From: DAOMFM01 sp035429825
Lineage (GTDB): Bacteria > Acidobacteriota > Blastocatellia > UBA7656 > JADIYM01
NCBI GenBank assembly: GCA_044224215.1
Contig: JBGAKX010000120.1
Coordinates: forward strand, 1-13,910
Reading direction: 5' to 3'
Length of the DNA: 13,910 bases
Below are positions 7,844 through 13,910 of this stretch, in pieces. Below the pieces are notes generated by a model that saw only the letters and a list, made by a program, of their open reading frames with translations, had not been told where the DNA came from and made no database searches. Within the stretch, counting starts at the first letter, position 1. Every line of letters starts with the position of its first letter. Made by a program: the position numbers and the translations under genes.

Positions 7844-8374
7844 CTAGACAAACTGCGAAAACCTGGTGCGGAAGTACCACGCTGTCAACACCAGGAGCAG
7901 AACGCACGCGACTGCGTTGAAGGCATCCGAGCGGTACCCGGCGGCAGCACCCACTCCGGCTATGACGAGACGAGCCATTAGGAGAACCGTCAGACGGGGA
8001 CTTATGTGGCCGTGACGGGCCAGATGAAGAAGCGGCAGAACAATGAGGCAGACGTAGACGCCCTGGAGGGGTTCAGACGGACCGGTGAGGTCGAACAGTC
8101 CAAGTGCGCCAAACGTGTATGTGATGAGAATGACCTCGGCGAGATCGACATAGAAGTGCCGCCACCGGTACCTGTTCGCGGCGTACTCATTCGCGAGAAA
8201 CGCGATGCTGTAGTACCCAGCCAGGAGGACGGCAAATCCGTTGCGCACATCGTGCAGCGCGACTGACGCTGTCTGCGTGCCAAGTATCCTGTAAAGAAAT
8301 GCCGCGATGCCGGCGCCGAGGGCCGCTGGATACAGAAGCCCTTGCATCAGGCGGTGGGGGACGTTGATCGTCAT
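7844..8374 (-). CDS. Small multi-pass membrane protein, unknown function
   Basis: A 176-residue protein with five or six hydrophobic segments: about 11-30, 44-62, 77-96, 104-118, 128-147 and 150-168. Loops carry charged residues such as ANEYAANRYRWRHFYVD (61-77) and LARHGHISPR (118-127). No family recognised; there is no catalytic or transport motif I can name. The start ATG 8374 has no clear ribosome site, but it lies only 36 nt after the stop of the VOC gene on the same strand, so it is probably the last gene of the zinc-ribbon/VOC operon and could be translated after it. Its end faces the end of mqo across 54 nt with no obvious hairpin terminator. An alternative start is Met10 (8347), also without a ribosome site. 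Confidence 0.7.
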   Translation of the reverse strand: MTINVPHRLMQGLLYPAALGAGIAAFLYRILGTQTASVALHDVRNGFAVLLAGYYSIAFLANEYAANRYRWRHFYVDLAEVILITYTFGALGLFDLTGPSEPLQGVYVCLIVLPLLHLARHGHISPRLTVLLMARLVIAGVGAAAGYRSDAFNAVACVLLLVLTAWYFRTRFSQFV

Positions 8375-8410
8375 AGGCGTGTGAACGTTGCAGGACTCAA
8401 CAGCATCGCG

Positions 8411-9130
8411 TCATCGCGGAGGAACGTGCCCGACCTCCTCCATGTACCGGTCGGCAGCGGCTGCGGCGTCCTCCGGGCTGGCGCCGTTCTGGCGCGCACC
8501 GAGATAGGGCGCATACCAGTGCCACCAGTCGTGCTTGCCGTGCGTCTTCTCGTAGTTGCCGTGATGCTGCTCCGTCTCGTGCAGGAGCTCCGCGAGGGTT
8601 GCGACGTCCGCAGTTCGCGCTCCCTTCGACTCCCACTCGCGGCCGGGGAGCCGCGCCTGAATCTCCTGGAGCAGCCAGCCGTTCCCGTCCGGATCCTCGA
8701 ACGAGGCAAAAGAGAAGTAGGAGCGGCCTTGCGGGTCACGCCCCGCGACCCGTGGGTTCTCCACGGAGTTGTTGAATGGACCCGCGGCGAAATGGAACAC
8801 CTCGCTCACGTCGACGCCGCGGGCGACCAGGTCGGCGCGGGCGGCGTCGACGTCGTCCACTGCGAGGACCAGGCCGTCTGCCGAGCCGGGCCTGCTCGAC
8901 GTGACCCCCTTGCCAAAGATGATCGAGGCTTCCGAGTTGTGCGGCGTCAGCTGCAGCGCACGCCAATCGTCGCCCACCGCGAAGTCGGCGTCGAGCCGCC
9001 AACCGAGGTTCTGGTAGAACGCCTTCGCGCGGTCGACGTCAGAGACGCCGATCATCACGACTTCGAGCTTCATGTCGACCGGTTCGACTCCTTGTGTCGC
9101 GTCGGTCTTCGTGTTCACGTCGCTGCTCAT
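8411..9130 (-). CDS. VOC (glyoxalase-fold) protein with helical C-terminal tail
   Basis: The 239-residue product has a vicinal-oxygen-chelate module over about residues 20-165: it opens MKLEVVMIGVSDVDRAKAFY (20-39), continues with YQNLGWRLDADF, and closes FEDPDGNGWLLQEI, the usual glyoxalase/dioxygenase-superfamily pattern of paired beta-alpha-beta-beta-beta units. A further 70 or so residues form a predicted helical, His/Trp-rich tail (LHETEQHHGNYEKTHGK, then HDWWHWYAPYLGAR, then RYMEEVG). The true start is ATG 9130 because AAGGAGG (9136-9142) stands 5 nt before it; an upstream TTG at 9145 would place that site inside the coding region. The reaction is unknown; such proteins range from lyases to resistance proteins. 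Middle gene of a minus-strand trio: 27 nt after the zinc-ribbon gene. Confidence 0.87.
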   Translation of the reverse strand: MSSDVNTKTDATQGVEPVDMKLEVVMIGVSDVDRAKAFYQNLGWRLDADFAVGDDWRALQLTPHNSEASIIFGKGVTSSRPGSADGLVLAVDDVDAARADLVARGVDVSEVFHFAAGPFNNSVENPRVAGRDPQGRSYFSFASFEDPDGNGWLLQEIQARLPGREWESKGARTADVATLAELLHETEQHHGNYEKTHGKHDWWHWYAPYLGARQNGASPEDAAAAADRYMEEVGHVPPR

Positions 9131-9157
9131 AGCAACCTCCTTCAATAATGCCCGACC

Positions 9158-9817
9158 CTATTCCCTCTGCATCTTTCCGCGAACGGCCTGCTCCGCCTCG
9201 GGCAGATGGTGCGTCGTATGCTCGGTAACGCTCGGGACAGGAACAGGCGGCGCATCGAGCGCCCGGAGCTCGCCCGTCGTCTGACCGGGCTCGTTGACAT
9301 CCGGTACGCTGGACCCCAGAACCGATCGCAGGATGTTCTGGCGTTGCCGGGCGAAGTGCCTGCTCACGACGAGCGCGTTCACGAGCATTCCGATGCCGAT
9401 GAGAAATGGGATGACGCCGGAGATCCAGATGCTGTTGAGGATCATCGCTGCCTCGGGGTCCTTCTGCGCTGCTGCGATCGTTCCCATGAAGATCTGCAGG
9501 AACACGGTGATGCCGATGCCCGCGAATGTTGTGATGATCCCGTTCTTGATCTCCTTCTGGCGGTCGGCGACGTGCTTGAGCTCGTTGGCGACAAGGTCCT
9601 CGGGCCGGCCGGGAATCTCCATCGCCGCGCGTCGCCGCGCCCGCTCGTCCTCGGTCAGGAGCATTCCGGCCACCCACGTCTTGCTCCAGTCGAACCGTTC
9701 GTCGGGGCTTCGGGACTGGAGGGCTTCGACGACGCCGCGCAGGTTCGCGCCGCACTTCTTGCAGAACTTGACGTCGTCGGTCGCCGGCGTCGCACATCCG
9801 GGGCAGTAGATCGCCAT
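9158..9817 (-). CDS. Zinc-ribbon membrane protein
   Basis: A 219-residue protein with an N-terminal zinc ribbon: Cys5-x2-Cys8 and Cys19-x2-Cys22 (IYCPGCA and KFCKKCGANL). Residues 56-67 are Arg/Glu-rich (LTEDERARRRAAMEIPG), reminiscent of short bacterial SHOCT-like or 2TM regulatory segments. Two membrane segments follow at about 93-116 (IITTFAGIGITVFLQIF) and 126-151 (SGVIPFLIGIGMLVNAL), then a polar Pro-rich tail (about 152-219). The architecture suggests a membrane-anchored sensor or scaffold with a cytoplasmic metal-binding head; no enzyme activity is visible. ATG 9817 has GGAGG (9822-9826) 4 nt upstream. Likely first gene of an operon with the VOC and small membrane proteins. Confidence 0.82.
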   Translation of the reverse strand: MAIYCPGCATPATDDVKFCKKCGANLRGVVEALQSRSPDERFDWSKTWVAGMLLTEDERARRRAAMEIPGRPEDLVANELKHVADRQKEIKNGIITTFAGIGITVFLQIFMGTIAAAQKDPEAAMILNSIWISGVIPFLIGIGMLVNALVVSRHFARQRQNILRSVLGSSVPDVNEPGQTTGELRALDAPPVPVPSVTEHTTHHLPEAEQAVRGKMQRE

Positions 9818-9907
9818 GTCGCCTCCAATTGTTCGGCGCCGGTCGAGTCACGCCGAGCACTCCCGCATATACGCCTTTGATTACTCGTCGGTTCGAGGGC
9901 CGGGCCC

Positions 9908-9916
9908 AGAATACCA
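9908..9916 (-). promoter_or_regulatory. Candidate extended -10 promoter for the zinc-ribbon operon
   Basis: On the minus strand this reads TGGTATTCT: an extended -10 (TG, one base, then TATTCT, 4 of 6 matches to TATAAT). It points toward the zinc-ribbon gene about 90 nt away. No good -35 is found at 16-18 nt, which extended -10 promoters can tolerate. Found by eye, moderate to low certainty. Confidence 0.28.
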
Positions 9917-9997
9917 TCGAGCGCCAGCCGAAACGATCCGCGCGTTGTGCCGGCACAGGAGAGCCCGCGTGACGCATCACCTCGGGACAGCCACGTC

Positions 9998-10035
9998 AGC
10001 CAGCGTTCGCGGCAACGACGTCAGCGCCGCTGGCT
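9998..10035 (-). terminator. Inverted repeat across the end of the pyruvate-kinase-like gene
   Basis: AGCCAGCG (9998-10005) pairs perfectly with CGCTGGCT (10028-10035), leaving a 22-nt loop. The repeat straddles the TGA stop at 10021-10023 of the minus-strand gene. There is no T-run after it in the direction of transcription, so it is not a classic intrinsic terminator; it may be a weak transcript-end or stability hairpin, or chance in GC-rich DNA. Confidence 0.2.
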
Positions 10036-11856
10036 TCGCGCTATGTCGAGCGGCCTGAGCATCGCGCTCTTCTTGCTCTGGTGCGCGGCCATGCGCCGCA
10101 GGATGTTGTCGAGGACCTGCACGGCCAGCACGATGTGCGGCCCCTTGTTCAACATCACGCACTCCGCCCGGTTGCTCATCGCCGCATCGGTGATCTCGGC
10201 GCGCGACGGCGCGCCTGACTTGGCCAGCTGCTCGAGCACCTGCGTCGCCCAGATCACCGGGATGTGCGCCGCCTCCGACAACCACAGGATCTCCTCCTGC
10301 ACCTCGGCCAGGCGTTCGAACCCGCATTCGACGGCCAGGTCGCCACGGGCGATCATGATGCCCCGCCGCGGGGCGCGCATCGCCGCCAGCAGCAGGTTCG
10401 GGAGGTTCCGGAATCCCTGCACCGTCTCGATCTTCAGCACGACCCCGAGGTCATGCGCGCCGAGCTCGGCAAGGCGTCGCTCGAGGTCGTCGATGTCCGA
10501 CGGTTCGTGCACGAACGAGTAGTTGACGATGTCCGCCGACCGGGCGATGTACTCGAGATCCTCGCAGTCCTTGTCCGTCAGCGCGGGCATCCGCAGGTCG
10601 GTGTCGGGCAGGTTGATTCCCTTGTCTCCGCCAAGCCGCTCGCCCTGTGGCCGCGCGCGCGTGACGTCAACGCGGATCGAATCCGCGTCCGCGTGTCGAA
10701 CCACGCCGCCGATCCGCCCGTCGTCGAGATACACGCGGTCGCCCGGCCGGATGCGGTCAAAAACCTCCGGCAGCGTGCACGAGATCTGTGCCGGAACGAC
10801 CACCGTGCCGTCCTCGGCGAGAACGGCGGGCGTTCCCGGGGCCGGTTCGCGCGTGAGCACGAGATGGTCGCCCACGCACAGCGCGATCCGGTGCTCGCGC
10901 GCCGCAAGCCGGCCGACGGACGTCTCGCGACCCTCGTGAACGAGCACGGTTCCGCTTCCGATGTACGCCGTGCGTTGCGTCTCGGCCCACGCCCCTCCCT
11001 CAGACGTCGACGTGACCGTCATCGTCCGCTTCGCGCCGCGCGTGTCGACAAAGCTGATGTCGTCGCCGGGCCGCACGGACACGAGCCAGTCCGCCGCGAC
11101 CGGAAGCGCTGCCGTCGCGTTGGACGGTGTCAAGCCTCCGCGTCCCCCGGCCGAGAGCCACACGCTTGCGGGCTCGATCACGTGTCCGTAGTCGTCGCGC
11201 GCCGGTCCGACCCGCACCACTTCGGCGCCCTGCCCTACCGGTCCGGTGCGAAGCTTTGGACCTGCCACATCCATGGCGACCGGGCATGACCAACCGGCGT
11301 CCTGTTCCGCAATGCGCAGGTTCTCGATCATCCTCGACCAGACGTCGGGGTCGTCGTGCGCACAATTGATGCGCGCACAGTCCATCCCCGCATCGAGCAG
11401 AGAACGCACGAGTGCGCGGTCGTACGCGGCCTCGGTTGAAAACGTGACCATGATCCGCACCCGCCGGCCGGCCGGCGGTGCGCCGAGCAGGTCGCGCGTG
11501 TGCTGGTCGAGCAGCGCGCGGCCCTCGTGCATGGTCGCGGGCGGATGCGGGAGCGGCGCAGGCGGAGGCATCCCGGCGTACGCCCGCACGAGCCTCAGCA
11601 CGCCTTCGACGTTCTGCAGGACGTGCGCTTCGGCACGCCCCAGCGACGACAGCCCGAGCTCGGCGAGCCTCGTCTGAAGCTCGCGAATGTCGCGCCGCCG
11701 GAGTGCAAGGTAGTGTACGAGGTTTCTCGCGCTCTCCGTGTAGGCCGGATGCGCTTCAGCAATCTGGTCCGCCGCCTCGGTCTCCAGCGTGAGCATCGCT
11801 TCGCGGAGTCCGGTGAGCTCGCGGACCAAACCCTCGATGTCGGAGGGAACGGTCAT
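10021..11856 (-). CDS. Pyruvate-kinase-like protein with extra N-terminal helical domain
   Basis: A 611-residue homologue of pyruvate kinase (phosphoenolpyruvate + ADP to pyruvate + ATP). Residues 1-95 are an added helical region not found in classical enzymes. The barrel begins RIMVTFSTEAAYD (134-146), then AGMDCARINCAHDD (156-169), MDVAGPKLRTG (195-205), LKIETVQG (catalytic Lys475, metal-ligand Glu477), MIARGDLAVE (Asp506) and PVIWATQVLEQL (Thr538). The sequence ends about 30 residues after the barrel, so the C-terminal allosteric domain is absent. The insert between residues about 206 and 410 is roughly twice a normal B domain. Lys201 replaces the Glu tied to K+ dependence. ATG 11856 is chosen because AAGGA lies 7 nt upstream; a GTG at 11874 would include it. 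It could be a true kinase or a repurposed relative. Confidence 0.85.
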   Translation of the reverse strand: MTVPSDIEGLVRELTGLREAMLTLETEAADQIAEAHPAYTESARNLVHYLALRRRDIRELQTRLAELGLSSLGRAEAHVLQNVEGVLRLVRAYAGMPPPAPLPHPPATMHEGRALLDQHTRDLLGAPPAGRRVRIMVTFSTEAAYDRALVRSLLDAGMDCARINCAHDDPDVWSRMIENLRIAEQDAGWSCPVAMDVAGPKLRTGPVGQGAEVVRVGPARDDYGHVIEPASVWLSAGGRGGLTPSNATAALPVAADWLVSVRPGDDISFVDTRGAKRTMTVTSTSEGGAWAETQRTAYIGSGTVLVHEGRETSVGRLAAREHRIALCVGDHLVLTREPAPGTPAVLAEDGTVVVPAQISCTLPEVFDRIRPGDRVYLDDGRIGGVVRHADADSIRVDVTRARPQGERLGGDKGINLPDTDLRMPALTDKDCEDLEYIARSADIVNYSFVHEPSDIDDLERRLAELGAHDLGVVLKIETVQGFRNLPNLLLAAMRAPRRGIMIARGDLAVECGFERLAEVQEEILWLSEAAHIPVIWATQVLEQLAKSGAPSRAEITDAAMSNRAECVMLNKGPHIVLAVQVLDNILRRMAAHQSKKSAMLRPLDIARSQRR

Positions 11857-11966
11857 ACCTGTATCCTTCCACACTCATGTTGACTGCGTGTTGCCTGCGG
11901 CGCAACTGCGTACGAAGAGAACTCGAAGGATGCCGAAACACGGGAGCAACCCGGGATTGATATGGC

Positions 11967-11972
11967 TACAAT
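11967..11972 (+). promoter_or_regulatory. Candidate -10 box in the divergent intergenic region
   Basis: TACAAT (5 of 6 matches to TATAAT) lies 44 nt before the GTG start of the phytase/esterase-like gene, in the 159-nt gap between it and the oppositely oriented pyruvate-kinase-like gene. No good -35 hexamer sits 16-18 nt upstream (GAGCAA-like only), so the call is weak. The gap must hold promoters for both genes unless they are read from further upstream. Confidence 0.25.
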
Positions 11973-12015
11973 GCTCGAGGCGTCGGAGGCCCGGCGTTCG
12001 AAAGGGTGAAAAAAG

Positions 12016-13422
12016 GTGAGGTCGTATCGAGTGCGCGCAGTGGTTCTGACGGTTGTTGCGGCGCTGCTCCTGTCCATGCCGTATCTGTCCTCCGCACAAG
12101 CGCGGACCGCCGCGGGATCGGCAATTCACACCTACCGGCTCCGTGCGACGGTGCTGGGCACGCCGCACGGCATCACGATCAGCGGCGACGGCTTCGGATC
12201 GGCGATCGCGCCCGTTCCCGGCAGGCGCGACGAATACTACGGGCTCAGCGACCGTGGGCCGAATGTCGACGGCCCCGTTTCCAACGCAAAGGTATTCCCG
12301 GTCGTCGACTACCATCCCGCGATCGGACGGTTTCGGTTACGAAACGGGCGTGCGGAGATGCTCGAGTCGATCACGCTTCGCGATGCATCGGGTGCACCGC
12401 TCAGCGGCCTCGTGCCACCGCTCGGCGCCGGGAACACGGGTGAAACCGCGTTCGACGGGTTCGCCAGGCCGATAGCCGCGCGCACGGACGGCGTGGACCC
12501 GGAGGGCCTCGTCGCGCTCGCCGACGGCACGTTCTGGGTCTCGGAGGAGTACGCACCGTCACTCATTCACTTCGCCGCGAACGGTCGGCTCATCGAACGC
12601 GTCACTCCGTTTGGGCCCAACGCCCTCGGCCACGTGCTTCCGGCCGAATTCGCGTATCGGATCCCGAACCGGGGATTCGAATCGCTCGCCGTCACGCTCG
12701 ACGGATGCACGCTCGTGGTGCTCACCCAATCGGCGCTCGCCAACGGCATCTCCGTGTCGGACGCGAAGAGTTCGGCCGTGCTCAGGCTCCTCACGTATGC
12801 GCCCGCAACAGGCGAGACGCATCAGTACATCTACCTGCTCGAGGATCCCGGCGTGCTCTCGACGATGACGAGCGACATGACCGCGGTCACCGACAGGAAG
12901 TTCCTCGTGGTGGAGCAGGACATCAAGTTCCCCGGAGCCGGATCCAGACTGAAAGGAATCTTCGAGATCGATCTCGACGGCGCGACCGATCTGCTTTCGT
13001 CGCGACGTCCGGAAGCGATGAAGGGCGGAGCCGTTCAGGAGGCGACGCTCGAAAAGCTCACCAGGGGTCAGACGACCGAGGAGGCGCGCGCGACGCTGGC
13101 CGGCCTTGGAATCCAGCCGGTTGCCAAGCGGCTCTGGCTCGATCTGGACGCCGTGCTGCTCGCCGTCGATTCGTCGGGCCGGGTGTTCGCGCACGACAAG
13201 GTTGAGGGCATTGCGATTGCCGATGGCGGCCGCCGCGTTGTGCTCGCCAACGACAGCGATTTCGGGATCTCGTCGACGAATCCCCCTTCGGCGCGCATCG
13301 CGTCAAAGATCGTGCCGTCGACGGGCTCGCCCGACTACGGCGAGTTCATCGTCATCGACGTCGATCGTCTGAAGCTGGCCGGTCTCGGCCCGTCCGCGGC
13401 GTCCCATGCGGGAAATCAATAA
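12016..13422 (+). CDS. Exported esterase-like phytase-family protein
   Basis: A 468-residue protein whose first 29 residues form a signal peptide: basic RSYRVRA, a hydrophobic core VVLTVVAALLLSM, and a cleavage site SSAQA-RT after residue 29. The mature part resembles the esterase-like-activity-of-phytase family (a beta-propeller-like fold): YGLSDRGPNVDGP (75-87), DPEGLVALADGTFWVSEEYA (161-180), NRGFESLAVTLDG further on, and near the end VEGIAIADGGRRVVLANDSD (396-415). Family members are periplasmic or extracellular and are linked to phosphate-ester or ester hydrolysis, mostly by homology. The start is GTG 12016, preceded by AAAGGG (12001-12006) at 9 nt; no in-frame ATG is better. It diverges from the pyruvate-kinase-like gene and faces the reductase gene, 29 nt between stops. 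Confidence 0.85.
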   Translation: MRSYRVRAVVLTVVAALLLSMPYLSSAQARTAAGSAIHTYRLRATVLGTPHGITISGDGFGSAIAPVPGRRDEYYGLSDRGPNVDGPVSNAKVFPVVDYHPAIGRFRLRNGRAEMLESITLRDASGAPLSGLVPPLGAGNTGETAFDGFARPIAARTDGVDPEGLVALADGTFWVSEEYAPSLIHFAANGRLIERVTPFGPNALGHVLPAEFAYRIPNRGFESLAVTLDGCTLVVLTQSALANGISVSDAKSSAVLRLLTYAPATGETHQYIYLLEDPGVLSTMTSDMTAVTDRKFLVVEQDIKFPGAGSRLKGIFEIDLDGATDLLSSRRPEAMKGGAVQEATLEKLTRGQTTEEARATLAGLGIQPVAKRLWLDLDAVLLAVDSSGRVFAHDKVEGIAIADGGRRVVLANDSDFGISSTNPPSARIASKIVPSTGSPDYGEFIVIDVDRLKLAGLGPSAASHAGNQ

Positions 13423-13451
13423 GCTCGAGATCGAACCGCACGGCGCTCGTT

Positions 13452-13847
13452 TCAGATGTGATACTCGGCGAGCACCTTGTGCACGAGCTGCACGCAGGCC
13501 GAACCCTCCCCGACCGCCGCGGCGACACGCTTGGTGCTTCCCGCACGGACGTCGCCGACCGCGAACACACCAGGCAGACTCGTTTCGAAATGGAACGGCG
13601 TCCGCTCCATCGGCCACACGGTCGCGCCGAGCTCCTCATCGCTCAGGTCGGTGCCCGTCTTCACGAATCCCTTTTCGTCGAGCACGAGGCACCCGTCGAG
13701 CCACGTCGTGTTGGGGCTTGCACCCGTCATCAGAAACACGTGCCGGACATCGACTGTCGTCTCGACACTGCGTGCCGAGTCGAACCACGTGACCCGCTCG
13801 AGGTGGTTGTCGCCTTCGACGTGCTCGATCTCGGTATTAGTATGCAT
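13452..13847 (-). CDS. C-terminal part of a thioredoxin-reductase-like flavoprotein
   Basis: This 131-residue open frame matches the C-terminal third of NAD(P)H/FAD thioredoxin-reductase-type proteins: HVFLMTGASPNTTWL (36-50) closing the NAD(P)H-binding domain, VLDEKGFVKTG (55-65), FHFETSLPGVFAVGDVRAGS (85-104) with the second FAD-binding motif GVFAVGD, and VAAAVGEGSACVQLVHKVL (108-126). The wording is closest to the bacterial group that often carries an N-terminal cyclic-nucleotide-binding domain; I infer this from memory of the family. ATG 13847 is an internal methionine, not a genuine start, because homologous sequence continues upstream in the same frame. The redox Cys pair and first FAD motif would lie outside the window. 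Confidence 0.85.
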   Translation of the reverse strand: MHTNTEIEHVEGDNHLERVTWFDSARSVETTVDVRHVFLMTGASPNTTWLDGCLVLDEKGFVKTGTDLSDEELGATVWPMERTPFHFETSLPGVFAVGDVRAGSTKRVAAAVGEGSACVQLVHKVLAEYHI

Positions 13848-13910
13848 CTCGATGTTCTGCGTATCTTAGATTCTCAGGATCAGGTAACGCGACTTGCTCT
13901 GAGACTGCTT
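13848..13910 (-). pseudogene. Upstream reductase sequence broken by an in-frame TAA
   Basis: Translating the minus strand in the frame of the reductase from the last base gives KQSQSKSRYLILRI, then TAA (13866-13868), then DTQNIE joining the Met at 13847. The flanks match what the family has here (a SRYLxxRI helix, then Glu/Asp, then a NIExHTNTEI strand), so coding sequence continues through the stop and a Glu codon (GAA) has most simply become TAA. Either the gene is broken or the base is a sequence error near a contig end. The first residues (KQSQSK) are less family-like. Confidence 0.55.

Noticed and set aside
8342..9148. 268-residue plus-strand open frame opposite the VOC gene
   Set aside because: Antisense to the VOC protein, which has a near-perfect AAGGAGG site and fold motifs.
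9039..9980. 313-residue minus-strand open frame over the zinc-ribbon and VOC genes
   Set aside because: Shifted frame of two real genes that have strong ribosome sites; product is Arg-rich and unstructured.
10264..11289. 341-residue plus-strand open frame opposite the pyruvate-kinase-like gene
   Set aside because: Arg/His/Val-rich antisense shadow without a ribosome site; the minus strand carries all the kinase motifs.

Overview
The window looks like bacterial chromosomal DNA: moderately to highly GC-rich, tightly packed genes, clear Shine-Dalgarno sites (AAGGAGG, GGAGG, AAAGGA) and ATG or GTG starts. Gene content (class II fumarase, malate:quinone oxidoreductase, NHL beta-propeller, imidazolonepropionase-like amidohydrolase, FUSC-type membrane protein, phytase-esterase-like protein) fits a free-living, probably aerobic soil or environmental bacterium. 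I cannot fix the phylum from the sequence; Gemmatimonadota, Acidobacteriota or a deep proteobacterial lineage are guesses only. No rRNA, tRNA, CRISPR array, insertion sequence or phage gene was seen.

Layout. Positions 1-159 (minus) hold the first 53 codons of a secreted protein that runs off the left edge. About 0.9 kb without an intact gene follows; it contains a possible decayed minus-strand reading frame and a good promoter candidate for the next operon. From 1081 to 6141 (plus) lies a very tight four-gene operon: fumC, a cytoplasmic NHL-type propeller, a metal-dependent amidohydrolase, and a FUSC-family membrane protein. mqo (malate:quinone oxidoreductase) follows 142 nt later on the same strand. 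fumC and mqo catalyse consecutive TCA-cycle steps (fumarate to malate to oxaloacetate), so the three genes of unknown substrate between them may feed or protect a pathway ending in a C4 dicarboxylate. That link is inference.

The strand then switches. Three minus-strand genes (9817 down to 7844) form a likely operon: a zinc-ribbon membrane protein, a glyoxalase-fold (VOC) protein with a His/Trp-rich helical tail, and a small multi-pass membrane protein. Upstream on the same strand is an unusual pyruvate-kinase-like protein with an extra N-terminal helical region, an enlarged B domain, no C-terminal allosteric domain and a Lys at the position linked to K+-independence. Divergent from it is an exported esterase-like phytase-family protein. 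The right edge holds the C-terminal half of a thioredoxin-reductase-like flavoprotein whose frame is broken by an in-frame TAA 45 nt from the end.

The right part (after about 8.4 kb) looks richer in GC than the fumC-mqo part by eye. The best candidates for something new are the fumC/propeller/amidohydrolase/FUSC/mqo cluster and the divergent pyruvate-kinase homologue. No defence or mobile system is visible.
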